From assembly GCF_910596095.1 (NCBI RefSeq), contig NC_056546.1:15602925-15666924 (forward strand): DNA of 64,000 nucleotides. Reading direction: 5' to 3'. Origin of the DNA: Thunnus maccoyii (Eukaryota > Chordata > Actinopteri > Scombriformes > Scombridae). The translations under genes and the position numbers were made by a program. The notes under the pieces are model-generated. The model searched no databases, had not been told where the DNA came from, and saw only the letters and a program-made list of their open reading frames with translations. This document shows positions 13,600-27,308 of the stretch, piece after piece. The stretch's first letter is position 1. Each line of letters opens with the position of its first letter.

Positions 13600-16250
13600 A
13601 AAAATAATCAATTGCAGTGATTGTTTCACGTTTATTTTCCACCACCGGTTTTTTACCACTTGGGGGCAGCAGTGTAAAAGAATAAAGAGCTGCAGCAGAG
13701 AATCAGAGAGCAGCTGTCAGCATCAGAGCTCAGGCTTAGTTTTAGCACCAGTGGCCAATATGATGCACGCACCCAGGTGTACATTTCAGATTCACCTACA
13801 AGAAATATGTAAATTGCTTTTTTCCCTAATTGTTAATAGATATTTGAATGTAAATGAGATTTTTGACTATACAAAGTGGATTCTGCTAAATAAGTGCCTT
13901 TTCAATATTGAAATTTGGGTTTGTTTTTAAAGGGTAGTTCAACAGAAATATTAGACATATGTTTTGGAGGTATTACATCAGTAATTAGGTTCAACCATGA
14001 GCCAGTTTTTTTTTCAGGATTTTTCATTGGGGTGCAGGCCTACATGTTTTGTTTATTTCTTTTAATTCATTTAAGAATAGAATTGATTTATAACACAGTT
14101 TAGGATTTTATCCGAGTTCAGATTTCATGTTTCCCATTAGTAAGTGAGGGCTAACAGCTTATTTTAATACTCATTTATTGAGTATTAAAGTGAGTTTACT
14201 GAGACAAAAGTTTATTGACTTAATTGAAATAAAAAATACTCATTTGTGAATATATGGTCTTCATCTGTTTGTGTTTGTGATGAGCAAATTTGTTATAGTC
14301 CAGCAGGCTAAAGTTGTGGAATTAAAAAGAGTTAGAATTCACACATAAAAATGAATTTCTGACAGATTAATTAGATTTAATTCAGCAGCATTCACTGTTC
14401 AAACAGCACAGTGAGGCCATGGTTTTAATGCCTCTCCTGGTGCGGGGACAGATGGAATAAGGTTATATTCATTGGGATTTATTTTGGTTTACAAAAGATT
14501 ACATATAAGTTTTGATGTAAATTATGAAAGTCAAAAGTTCAGTTTTCATCAGGGGGCCAAATATTTTTGCTGGAGGGCCGGATTTGGCCCACAGGCCACA
14601 GATTGCAATCATCTACAAAATCATCTACTTTGTTTCCTGAGCATATTTGAACTACTTTTAAAAAGGTTGTAATTATCCAGTGTCTTTGAGTATCTTGAAA
14701 AGCACTCTATAAATAAAATGTAAAATGTTTTTTATGTTTTGCATGTGATTTACACATATTTATTTCTCTGTTGCAAGTATGAGGTTATTAAGGTTATTTA
14801 AGGTGGCACTATAACTTCCAATTTGCTGAACTTCTGGTGTAAACCACTGATGAGGCCTCAAGGTTTTTGTTTAAATCTTGTTACAGTCCATAATACAGAA
14901 CTAACTTATTCATAAATGATCTTAACATGTCAGAGGACACCTGATAGTAGTCATTTCAGTTCACGATGATTTCTTACAGAAGTAAAGTGTCATATCTTTT
15001 AGGATTTTTGCTTGATTCATGACTTTGTACAGTATGTTCACTCTACCAGCACTCTCTGAGGTTTATGAAATGAAAAGGCTGTTAACCTACAGTATACTCT
15101 ACATGGAGAGATTAAAGGAGTGACCTAGTTTTAGAGTGGACCAGGACTAAAAGCGAACCTCTGCCCTTGGCAAACCGCACTAGAGATTATCAATAATAAT
15201 CCAAAATGGAAAAGCTGAATTGGGTATCTTGACAACAGGTGCTCTAACAGACAGAGTGATCCTGTAGTGACACAAGTGCTGTAGGCTACAAATGATTTAA
15301 AGTTTCCCTTTCTATTTTTGACCTGGTAAATTTCATCCTTCCAAGTAAGCGATGCAAATTTGTTTTTTGTTTTTTTTAAAGCAGGGGGTGGGACAAGGAT
15401 TTACTAAGGCAGTTTTTGTGTTCACCACTACAAAAACAAATATTTGTACTGATAAGTTCACCATACTGGACAAACTGCTGGAGACACTGTTTTTGCTATT
15501 TGTCATGGAATGGAGATATTTGATGATACTTTTGAATATGATATGATATACATGGTGCATATTTGGTATACTTGGGATTCTTGTAATCCAAAATGTCCTT
15601 GATGTCTTAGTGATAAACCGTTATCTGCAATCTACATGCTTATTTGACATTTTTATAGATCCTCACGTTTCAGAGACATGCAAAGGACGAGGGCCAGACT
15701 AATTCTACATGCAGCTCTCTCTGTCAACATCGCTTCTTGATAAGAGGCCAGAAACGTGCTCTAAACTTCAGCCACATAATGTAATCATACACAGAAAATC
15801 CAAATGTTGCTGAGGAAAGTATTTTTTCATATAATCATTCCATGTAATTTGAAAATAAAATATATATGCTTTAAATATTATTTCTTATGATAAAATAACT
15901 GACCACATAGGGTACAATATTGTTTGTTGTTTGTTGTTTGTTTTTAACTTAAATGACATTACCACTTGCACAAAAGTAGAGGAAAAGCCACTTTATTTGT
16001 ACTTAACTTTTTCTACACAGGGTAATTCAACATGCCATACATGAGACATTGAGATAAATGACAGAATAACATTTCTAAAAAGTGAAACCCCAGTTAAGAT
16101 AAAGTAATATAAGAAGGGAAAGAATAAAATTTGCACCATAGATCTAAAGCCCAGACTGTAGCAAAATCCAATAGCAAACAGATAGATGTAGCTTTGATTG
16201 GAAAGTAGTACAAGTCAAAGCAAGTCTTAGATTTCCTGTAGGTAGGGGAG
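13600..16250. other. intergenic, no gene seen
   Basis: AT-rich DNA without supported coding sequence. A G/C-richer patch at about 14550-14600 with alternating GGCC words (GGGGCCAAATATT, GGGCCGGATTTGGCCC) resembles the end of a dispersed hAT-type repeat; this is from memory and unverified. Confidence 0.4.
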
Positions 16251-16254
16251 ACCA

Positions 16255-16558
16255 GGGACAGTTGTAACTGTGTGCTTACAAAAAAGGAGCCACATATGAA
16301 ACTCACAGAAAAAGTTACCAGCAAAAGTGTGTTTTTGAGGTAAAAAAAAATTATAATTTTCTATCAGATTTATTTTTTGCATACTGTCTTGAGATCAAAT
16401 GTCTAGGAAACCAAATATGTATTATTAGAAACATTGTTTTGTAAGCTAAAAGTAGAAATGGCTAACATGTGTCAAACTAGCAGTCAACATAATTCAGATG
16501 AGGTGACAACATAACTGGTGATACTGGGACGGTTGTAACGCCTTGTTACAACTGTCCC
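16255..16558. repeat. 304-bp unit bounded by 14-bp inverted repeats
   Basis: GGGACAGTTGTAAC at 16255-16268 is matched by its exact reverse complement GTTACAACTGTCCC at 16545-16558. A third, one-mismatch copy (GGGACGGTTGTAAC, 16526-16539) forms a tight hairpin with the right copy across a 5-nt loop. The arrangement looks like terminal or sub-terminal inverted repeats of a DNA transposon and sits directly upstream of the pogo-like ORF. Confidence 0.6.
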
Positions 16559-16638
16559 TGAACCAAGTTTCAAATATTTTAAAAACCTCAAGGCCTACAT
16601 AAACTAACTAGCTTGACAGATAGATAGATGCTTACAGC

Positions 16639-16989
16639 ATGCCAAACCTCAGAAATAGGAAGACAGACAGGGGAGTTTCACTTCCTTTGCTGGAGAGGGC
16701 TTCAGATGAAATAAAACAGGGCAAATCAGTCAGGGCAGTGGCCAAATCATATGGCATTTGCCATGTGACCCTGTACCGTTTTCACAAGAAGAGGCAGAGC
16801 CTGGTGTGCCAGGGATCCAAATCACTTCCCAGAGTACAGTACTGGACCCCCAAGAAGGTTCTCTCCACAGAACAGGAAAAACCTAAACCCTTTATCAAGT
16901 TAAGTCAATATCCCTTTAATGGTAGGACCATGACTGAGGTGGTCCATCTGGTCAACATCCACCATGAATTTAGAAATTCTACATCCTAG
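16639..16989 (+). pseudogene. decayed pogo/Tigger-like transposase, N-terminal HTH fragment
   Basis: A 116-codon ORF starts at an ATG with MPNLRNRKTDRG and continues through a segment (about residues 17-50) typical of the psq/CENP-B helix-turn-helix found in pogo-superfamily transposases: a helix, then GKSVRAVAKSYGI, then TLYRFHKK. After about residue 75 the resemblance fades, and the frame stops at TAG without any DDE/D catalytic domain. Full transposases of this kind are several hundred residues long, so this is a truncated relic. Inverted repeats at 16255-16558 are probably part of the same element. A domesticated HTH-only protein is an alternative, but the decayed C-terminus argues against it. 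Confidence 0.6.
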
Positions 16990-16999
16990 TCGATTTATA

Positions 17000-19620
17000 C
17001 TGATACAAATATTTCAGGAAACACTGAACCTATTTAGCTGCAGGTTTTGTCTTGTCTATTGATGACAGTAATCCATATCATGTGATGCACATGCAACAGC
17101 AAGCTAAAGTGATAAGCACCTCTGTGAAATTTCCCCATGGGCAGCCTAACGGCTCTACCCCCCAACAGGAACAAAGAGGTCAGCATGTGCCGCTGTGATT
17201 GAAGGCACAAGATTAGAAACTAAGAAGATGACAGATAACAGATGAGCAGCAAGCTTTTATCCATATGATTTTTTACAATGATCATTACAAGGAGTCAGAG
17301 ACAGGTTTTTGGAATGTGTGCACTGATGCAAATCTGCAAGTTTACATGATTAAACAAAAGTCACACTCACTATGACAGGTGATAAAAAACATGATAATAA
17401 TCTAATAATAATGCACACTCTATGCAACATGTCCAACAGTCAATTCTGTGGCTGCTTGCAGCAACATTGTGTGTGCTAATTGTGCTTTACATTGATGTCT
17501 GATGATGGAGCCTGTGTGTCCACAGACAGGCCCCGTGCATTACAAGATGAAGAGGGATTAGACCACAGTGGGTTAATCTTTAGGCCCGCCATCTGCCAGT
17601 ACCATGAGAATTAAACCTGAAGCCACGGCCTTTACCATACAGAAGTAACCCGACAGGTGATCTTTTCCAGTGAATATATTGTGTGGCCATTATGTGAAAG
17701 TAGGACATATTCTGCTTCAAAGGGGCATAAAAATCATTGATGTGCCTTTTCACTCCCTTGTCTTGACACAGTAGTTTTGTCATCTAAAAATTCTCACTTT
17801 ACATGCAGGGAATTTGACTGCAGCCAGAGGTCACTGATCTCAAATCAAACACTGATGTTCCTCAAAATTTTTGTTGGTGGCTTTCATTCTGTATGTGTGT
17901 ATCCTCTTTATAACTGTGTGCCAACTTACAGTTCGCAGAGAGCACAATTTGTGCAACAAGCAGCCACACAGAGCTCGTGCTATATACAGTAGTATATATT
18001 CAACCACTCAGATTATAAAGTAGATTTAATTTCAGCATGAGAATGGACTGTAAAAGGTTTATTCATGTGTATAAATCCCTTTGCATGCAATATGTTTTGA
18101 TAGTGTGCGACCATACAGTTGTTCTGTATGTATACTTGATGTATTTCTTCAAATGGGAATATATTACGTGTGTAATATTATTTTGTCCTTACCATGTCTT
18201 GTATAATACAATTTGCTAAAATGTTTTGGTTTACACAAATCTAAAAAATCCAAGCATTTTTTGGTGTTTGTTTGCAGATAGAGGACATTTTAGTATTTGA
18301 AAATGTCCTGTACTACTTACAGTGTAAGTAATCATAGAGTGAAATTTACAAAACTGATACTTTTGGATTTACGTATCAGTTTGACTCAGATTGAGTATAT
18401 GATTAAAAAAGAGGATCATTGAGTCATTTGAGAGACTTTGAGTGGCATTCACTCACTTTTTGTCAGGATTAATGATCACAAAAAAGACATTAAATTAACA
18501 TGAAGACATAGCTAATCGATTAGATCAGGTTAGTGTTTTCAGGTCGATGATCTTAGTCAAACTGATGACCTCTGGGTTAATATTATATAATATTTATTTA
18601 CAAGTGTTTACCTCTGGGTGGCAAAGAAGATTATCAGACGACAAGATTAGCCAGCTCTGTGCCTAAAATACTATTCAAAAAGTCCCAGAAAGACATTAGG
18701 TTAATCAGTGAGGTTTTTAATTAAAGAGACTCAACACAAAGTTAACACAGTTCAAATGAATAGAAAGAAAGATGCAATCCAAAAAAATGACAATTTCAAC
18801 TTGTAATCAACATTCATATCACATGGCAAAAAAAGTAATTCCGTCTTGTTTGTCACCACCATTTATTTAGATCCATGCATTAACTTCACTTTCTACCATA
18901 ACAACCGAACAAGAATTATAATCTCATGAGATCATTCACTACTTTCATCTACATCATCCTCTGTTTTATGCTTATTCTACTAATTGAGTAAATAGTGGAG
19001 TTTTTTTTTTCTTTTTCCTTAATGCAACAGATGGTTGTGGAGTGCATAGCAGATGGTACTATATGCAGTATGAATTACAGTATAGATTCTGTATCCTTTT
19101 AATCCGTCCACGACAGAGTTGATCACAGCACTTTACTGTAAGTCAGATGGTTTTAATTTAAAGGCAGATCACATAAGTCACATTTAATTCACATTCACCA
19201 AGGACTAACACACCTTCAATAAGTAATAATTCTTTATAGATATTATGACTGTTAATGCAATACCACAATGTTAACATAAGCAAAATATTACAGTAGCTGA
19301 AATTGTGATCATTCATCATTTTTAGGCAGACATTAACATCCTGAAGTGTTCAATGTAATGACAGTATTTCTGGTAAATACAAAATTTGTATCAGAATTTA
19401 GAATGATATTGAAAAACAAAAGGATAAGTAGAATTTAGCCATACAGTTTCTTGCCTTGAGAATAAAAGATATTGGTCTACAGTTTTTTTTTAAAATATGA
19501 AAAATATACCTGTCCATCGTCTGCAAATTCCTTTTGTCTCACCTGTAGACATCCCCTGTGGATTGGTGGTTGAAGAAGAAGCCCGGGTGGACTGAGGAGG
19601 CCCAGCAGTAACTCTTAAGA
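17000..19620. other. intergenic between transposon relic and cdhr1, no gene seen
   Basis: AT-rich sequence with only short unsupported ORFs. It contains the distal upstream region of cdhr1. Confidence 0.4.
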
Positions 19621-19629
19621 TGTGTCATT

Positions 19630-19636
19630 GGATTAG
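19630..19636 (-). promoter_or_regulatory. cdhr1: OTX/CRX-type CTAATCC motif upstream of cdhr1
   Basis: GGATTAG on plus (CTAATCC on minus) lies 105-111 bp before the cdhr1 ATG. The photoreceptor factor CRX/OTX binds TAATCC cores in both orientations, and cdhr1 is a photoreceptor gene. Function is inferred from position only. Confidence 0.4.
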
Positions 19637-19740
19637 CACGTGAGTATCTGCCTTTAGCCTCCACAGTCGCCCACAAACACCTTGAGAGCTGCATCTCATG
19701 TACAAGACTCCGAACAGAGGCATCTTCATGGTGCAATTTC

Positions 19741-22700
19741 ATGACTGGATTCTTTAGGATGAAGAATGTAAAGATCTTACATTTTCCACTGTTTTTTGTG
19801 TTTGTGCATGCCTGCTTTGGTAAGTTTAATCAATTCACTCAACTTACAGTTGCATTACATGGTTGTGATCAGATTGTGAATATTGTTCAGATACATATAC
19901 AGATACAAGATACAAGAGCCTCTAGGTTTCTCAGTTCAAAGTAATTCTGTTCTGTTTTCAATTAATTTATGTCCTTGCCTAATCTGTTTATTGTGAATTT
20001 ATATTTTGTGTGACTACCATACTGATTGATTTCTTTGATTTATGAATTAAGGTTCAAAGGTTATTTGAAATTAACACAGCTACAGAGTGTACGACTGTGA
20101 TATTACATATAAAAACAACATTATTTCTGCCACCAGAGATCTCAGGTCTATGTATAGAGATGGTTTCTTAGGAGCTTGACGTAATTCACCTGTAATCCCA
20201 TTCAGAATGACCGAGAAAGCAGGGGGCGAAAGCACAGTAGACACAGCTTTGTTCATGTCGCTCTAGTATTTAAAGTGTGACTGTAATTTTGATTGATTTG
20301 ACAATTATGAGATAATGCTAAATGCTGGAACACAGTTTAACACTGGGAAGTAGAGAAGAGTCATAAAGTCAGCAAACTAACTCAGTACTGTCCGTTATAC
20401 AACAATATCTATCTTAGTTTGCTAACATTAGCTTACCACCGTGAGCCACTGGACCTACCAGACCAAGTAAAACTGTTGCCCTGAGTGTAGTACATCAAAC
20501 TGATAAAATGTATGCGCTTAAGAATTCAACTTTCAATTTGTAAGGGGAAGATTGCGTTATTTCTTCTTTCAAAAGTTACCTAGTCTTGTGTTAAGGTGAA
20601 TAACATAAAACTTGTAGTATTATAATACTAATTTAATTTTGATTTATGTCCTTGTCCTCAGCACAAGCAGACTTTGCCCCCTATTTCTATGACAACGGAC
20701 CCTACAGCCACAATGGGAACCTGGCCCTGTTTAGCCTGTCGGAAGACACGCCTGTCGGTGAGCTTGACTTTTCACACACAGGACATTCAGTGTGAACAGC
20801 TAATAGGCCGGTGGAGCAACCAATCAACAAAATGACATGTTTTGGTTTAGAGACCAGTATGTTAAACTGTCTTTGATAGATGAACAGATGTTGTGTGGCA
20901 TGCTCACGCTAACATGCTCATCTGCTGATGACACCTGTTGGCCAGTTTTCTGGCTGTGAATGTGGTGCAGCTGTCCCTCTACAGTGAGGATACTTAATAT
21001 ATCGTTGCTTACTGTGTCTCAGCCTGGTTTGTTCCTCAGCAGTTTTTAACCAAACATTGAGTTAACTAAACTGCAAGATGCATATGTCATAACCTGGTCC
21101 CTTTCATGTACATTTAAAAAACATTTACATTTTTACAAATAACTCTGAACCAGTCGACAGCTGATCTTAATTTAACTAAATTATGTCTTCATTGAGGTAC
21201 ACAAATCTATTGCCTCAATGGCACAGACCCTGAAGGCCACGAGGTGAGGTATGGCCTTTCCTTTGATCCTGGGTCCAAAGAATACTTCAGGGTTGACCCT
21301 AAATCTGGAAACATCACCTTAGTGGAAAAGCTGGACAGAGAGGTAAACTTAATAGATGACATTATGCTAGAAAAAAAATATCAATGTGACTCTTAATGTA
21401 AACTTATAATTATTTTGCAATCATGTGTGTCTTCATATTAACTTATTTTCCATCTCTGCTCAGAAACAAGATTCTATTGATGTTCTTGTCAGCATCACAG
21501 ATGGGAAAAGCAAGGTATCTAAACTCAGTGTGTGATTATGCTAATCCATGATTCACATGAATCAATAGGCACTTGAATCCAAAGGTCATGTTTATTTTAT
21601 GTTTTATATGTTGTTTATTTTCTTTACAGGTTGTGGAAAGAGTCACAATATTTGTAATGGACACAAACGACGAAAAGCCTGAATTCCAAAACTTGCCTGC
21701 ATTCATTGAAATACAAGAAGTAAGTTAAGCTAAACGTGCATGCTTTTTAACCTAAAAATCAAGAAAGAGGGTATGTTAAACATATAAAAGAGTGTATTTT
21801 TTGTCAAATAAAATAAACAAATTGTGTGATTTTTCCTTAAGCTCTATATGGTGTGATCTGTTGTGCCCATTTTAGACAACAGCATCTGGAAGCAGCATCT
21901 ACAAAGCTGAGGCAGTGGACAGAGACACAGGCTCAGGGGGCTCCATCACCTACTACATCCAGGTAGTTATATGAACACTTTGAAACTTGCCTTTCATAGG
22001 AAAAACCAGCTGAAACTGGCCAGATCTAATGTTAATCTGTGTCTGATGGGAAGAACATATAGATCTACTGATAATGAGGTTAACATCATTTAGATGTGCA
22101 AGTGTTCATGTGTGTGATTGTGCATTCGCCTAAATTTGCTGGTGTAGTTATGGAGATGGAGATTAAATCACAATTACATTTGTGTCAGGTATTGGGAGCT
22201 TAGAGGGCTGCTTTGGCGTGGGGTGGCAGGGGATGTTCGTTTGCACTTTGGGCTATTAAGACCAGAGAACAGCTGGCCTAGAGTGACAGTGACGAGTGAG
22301 GCCATGCACATCTGGACACAGCAGCTTTCACCTGCCTGCACTGTCCTTGAGCATATGGGCTCTTTACATCCAGATGGACAAAGAGATAGACTTTATACAG
22401 GATGTGGCCTAATTCAAGTCGCTGGTGAGTGTTTTTATGCAGCCATCTGACCACTTTTCATGATATCTCACGTGAGTGGTCATAATGGGGTTTAGGGGTT
22501 TCAGCGACAGGCTTTTACTCATGTGACCTTATTTGAGTCTGTGTGCGTGCGCTTTTAAAGTCCTGCTTTTGTTCTGTTCTTTGTTACAGAATCCTCTGCC
22601 CAGTTTGTTTGCCATTGACAGACATAGTGGAGTCCTCCGTATCAAATCTGGACAAATCTTGGACTACGAGAAAACAAAGACACACTTTGTCACTGTAATT

Positions 22701-25700
22701 GCAAAGGTAAAAGGTGTATCACAACTCATTAAATGTTTATGTTGTGCAATAGTGTGATTTCACCTTGTAGAGTTTTGGACCACAAGTAACGCTAGGAGCA
22801 TTGTTTTTGCCAGCAGCTCCCTGATTGGTTTGTATCTTGTGTTCATGTGTGTGCGTGTGCATGCCATGAGCACACTGTGGTTTCAGGCTATCATCAGGCC
22901 ACTTATTTACAGTCAGTGGTGATAATATGCCAAGAAACATAGTAATGATCCAACAAAAAGTAGGGAAAAATGAATGGAAAACAATGCAGGTTTCAAAATA
23001 CTTTCAAAATTGTCTTTTGAAGATGAAAATGTATTGAGCATTGTTTATTAGGCCTCACTGACACACACAATGTGTTTTGTGAGATACATTAAATGAAGCA
23101 TGTATTTGTTTGTTTACAAGAAACCTCCACCAGTTATCTTTAAATATTTAAGAACAAAAGAAACTCAGTATATGATATTTAGCCAAGTTAGCAGCAGATA
23201 TGGAAATGTCAGTCTGTCAGTGCAACAGTCCACCACTTTGGTCCAGACGGAAATATCTCAACAACTAGGCCTACTCGAAATTTTATGTACATTCATAGTC
23301 CCCAGAGGATGAATCCTAATGACTTTGATGATGTCCTGACATTTCATATAGCACCATCAGTCACAATTTCAATGCTGTACTAATTAGCAAAAATAAGCAT
23401 GCTAACATGTTAAACTAAGGTGCAGGTATAAGGTTAATCATGTCCACACATGGTTAACATAATACCTGCAAAACAAAAGAGATCATTTTGTTGAAAGATT
23501 AGATACAGCTCATAGTTGGAAACTAAGATGACATGCCTCCACCAGCAGTAAAATTCTCTGAATTTAATGATACTTTAGTTAACATGCATTAATAAAGCTC
23601 TATGAATACTACAAAATATAAACATAACAACAGAGAAAAATATCTAATAAAATTACAATACTCCTGTTCAGAGATTATGTCTTTTTTAAAATGTATATTT
23701 GCTTTTGTTCCAGGATGGTGGTGGGAATTTCAATGGAAAGGAGCAATTTCTGTCTTCTTCTGCTACACTGACAATCAATGTGATAGATGAACAAGACACG
23801 CCGCCATCTTTTATTGGGACACCCTACTTTGGCTACGTTTATGAAATCTCAGTGCCAGTGAGTATGAAAACATCTTACAGTGCCACTCTTTGGTTGTAGC
23901 ATTTCACTGAAAAGCATGGAAATAAGTCTTACAACTATTCATTACACAAGTCATTAAAAAATTATAAAGATCTTATAATTCCTGTCGTTTGTTTTGTATT
24001 ACAGCATAACGCTGCCATCTTTCATTCACATCATATTGACTTATCACAGCATAGCAAGCCATGGTAACCTAACATAGTGAATGCAATTCATTTTTCTTTA
24101 CTCACAGTATAAATAAGAACCAACAAAAGATCCCGAGGCCCACAACAGTATTATCTCATATCACACAGCTTTGATTGCTGGCATTTTACATTCATGCCCT
24201 TGCTGTCTTTTCTCACAGCATGTAAAAGCCACATTATCTACTCAGTCACAAAATGTCACTGCAGTGGCTCATCGCACAACAGATATTACACCGCCTGACT
24301 TTCATCCAAACAGGAATAATTAGGAATAACATGGCATTTTAATGTGCCTTTGAAGGTCTGGTGAACCTTTGGGCAAAATATTTTTTTGAGGTTTATTGAG
24401 ACTATCTGTGTGGCAGACACAGGGTGACTCAACACTTTGTTAAAAATACTGCTTCATTTTTTTGAAGGCATTTTGTAAGATCTTAACCTGTAGCCTATTA
24501 TTTGTTTTTGCCAAGGCGCTGCTACCAAATACTGAGTTACATCATGTGAAGTGACAAATTAGAGCTGTCCATTACTTATTGGACAAATATGAATTAATAT
24601 TAAATAATTTTAATAACTTCTGTTTTACAGTAATCCAGGTTTCCAACATGTCATCCATATATGCTGGTATGTCCACAACTAGTTATCAGTCTTGCTTAAA
24701 TATTTATTTACTGTAACAGCAAAACCTCTGTGATGATCTTTTCCCAGGGATCTGAAATATTCACTGTTGTCGCAAAAGATGGTGATGTGGGAAACCCAAA
24801 TCCAATCCATTACTCCTTTGACGATGGTAAGCATATCACTCAAAGAAAACTAGAATCATATATGCAAAACAAAAGTGGAGCTAAAATTTGTCGCAGAAAT
24901 TTAGGCATGCTTCAAGTAGCTTGTAGAACATGTCTGTTTCTTGTCTCTGCAGGCGATGATGGTGCTTTTAGCATCAACAAAACAAGCGGCTGTATCACCC
25001 TGCTGACTCTTCCCATTTTTCTGAAAAGAGAGATCTTTAACATTAAAGTCAAGGTAAATTGTGCTGCATCCATCCATTTAGTTTACTGTAAACTAAGATT
25101 CAAAACCTACATTCATTCTCTTGAGCTTCACTCTGATAGTCATGCTACTTTCTCTTTTACCTTTTTTCAAATTGCATGCAAGGGAAGACAGAAAAGAAAC
25201 ACAAATTCCATCATACTCGCTGTGTTTTTAATTCTTTGCCTATTTCCACCTGCTGCTTTCACAAATTAAATGACAGTGTCCATATTTCAAAACAGTGAGA
25301 TCTACTAACACTGTAACCTTATATCTGCGGAGAGAGCAAGGAGATATCTTATTTGATCAACTAAAATATGGATTTTAAACTGCATTTAAACTAGAATTTG
25401 TGATAAATATGGGCTGATTGGCATAATCTTTACCTTTGTCCAGGCATCAGAAGTAAGTCCTGAAGGCAGACTCATGGACTATGGGATGGCCACGGTAGTG
25501 ATCCGGGTGGTGGACCTGAACAATAATCCACCTACTTTCTATGGAGAGAACGGCCCACAAAGCATGTTTGAGTTGACCATGTATGAGCATCCACCAGAAG
25601 GAGAGATACTCCGGGGGCTGAAAATCACCGTCAATGACTCTGATCAGGTGGGGAGACCATAACGGTCCTCCAGATTTTCTCATACACTGATTGTGATTAG

Positions 25701-27256
25701 TACAAAGATGACACAAAAATAGCAGAAAATTGCTGTTTTCAGTGATGTTTTACCGAGCAGGTATCATCTGTTAGCACTGATAAGGGTATTATTGTGTTTG
25801 GAAGTTGCCTCAGTTAGCCAGGAGAGAGGAACAGTGATAGTTGTTGTGTAACACTAATTTTCTGACCATATTACATTGTTATCTAATGAGAAACTGATTC
25901 AATCAACATTCTCCGCACCACAACATTGTGTGCTGGCCAGAGTCTGTCTTTCTGACCATGAAATGACTTTAAGCCTGCCATTATCACAGACAATCCTTTT
26001 AAAATTGCATGTATTTGAAAGTAAGCCAACACAAATTAAAGGTGCTCCCTAACTATGCCATTTGTCAGCTTACGCAAGTCTCTTTGTGTTTCCAGCTCCT
26101 TGTATGAGCCTCATCCAAATGGCTGATGTGCACCTAATATTATCTCTGATAATACTGTTACAACATCAGGGCACACTCGCTTTGTCCACTGATATGTTTC
26201 ACCAACAATAATATTGCTGTGACTGATATTTATTTGTCTTACGTTAATAATGGAAAGGCTTTTATATTGATTGAATGGACTGTATACTACATGGATTAAA
26301 CTGTATGACTCCTGGTTTGCAGTGGCTTTGTAACAAATGCAGATTACTATAAATAGGTTCATGTATGTATAACATAACTGTCATTTTCGCCAATGAGACA
26401 TTTGGAAGAATATGATGATTTGCATTGTGTACTTGCAGGGCGCTAACGCTAAATTCAACCTGAGACTGATTGGACCGGGACGAATGCTGCGAGTCGTCCC
26501 TCAGACTGTGCTCAATGAGGCCCAAGTCACAATCTTAGTGGAAGACTCTGCAGCCATGGACTATGAGAAAAACCATTTTCTCACATACAAGGTTAACCCA
26601 TCACTCTAACTGTGCATCACAGTATTGGAATTCATAAATGCACATTTTTCAATAAATGGCAGGGATATAAGTTTGGCATCTTTATTACATTGTTTTGTCT
26701 TTCTCCTCTTTTAGCTTCTTGCAGTTGAGATCGATACACCAGAGAGATTCAGCGCCACAGCAGACATTGTCATCCACCTCCTGGACACCAATGACAACGC
26801 ACCCAAATTCTCCTCTGATTACTACATAGCCAGAATTCCAGAAAACTCACCCGGTGGCTCCAATGTCGTGTCAGTCACGGTGAGTTAGTCTTCATCCTGT
26901 CTAAAAATACATGTCATCACCAATGTACGTCACTCTGGACTAAAGAGGAATGCTGATTTTAACAAAATGCCAGAGCCATTAATTCCCTAAATGTAGACTT
27001 TCGGGGGGGTGGGGTTGGGATAATATGTGAAAACATGTAGATAAAAGCTAGGCGAGGTAAGCTGCCAGATGGCTATCACTTTCATTTTGTTGTGTAACAC
27101 CAAATTCCCAGATTTTTTTTTTCTAATGCTTAGCAGCACATGCAGCTGCAGCACAAAAATATGTGCAGAGATAACATGAATCATTTTAAGGACACGTTGG
27201 GTTTGCAGGGCCATTAAGTTTAAAAAAAAACATTTTCCAATAATATACCATTTATC

Positions 27257-27308
<52 letters not shown>

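Noticed and set aside
24730..25269. A 179-codon ORF that looks like one gene
   Set aside because: It is cdhr1 exons 9 and 10 plus the short open intron between them and read-through into intron 10; only 24748-24826 and 24953-25053 are coding.
25444..25647. Cadherin linker DLNNNPP with Asn in place of the usual calcium-binding Asp
   Set aside because: As I recall, human CDHR1 has the same Asn-Asn arrangement at this linker, so it is a family trait, not a defect.
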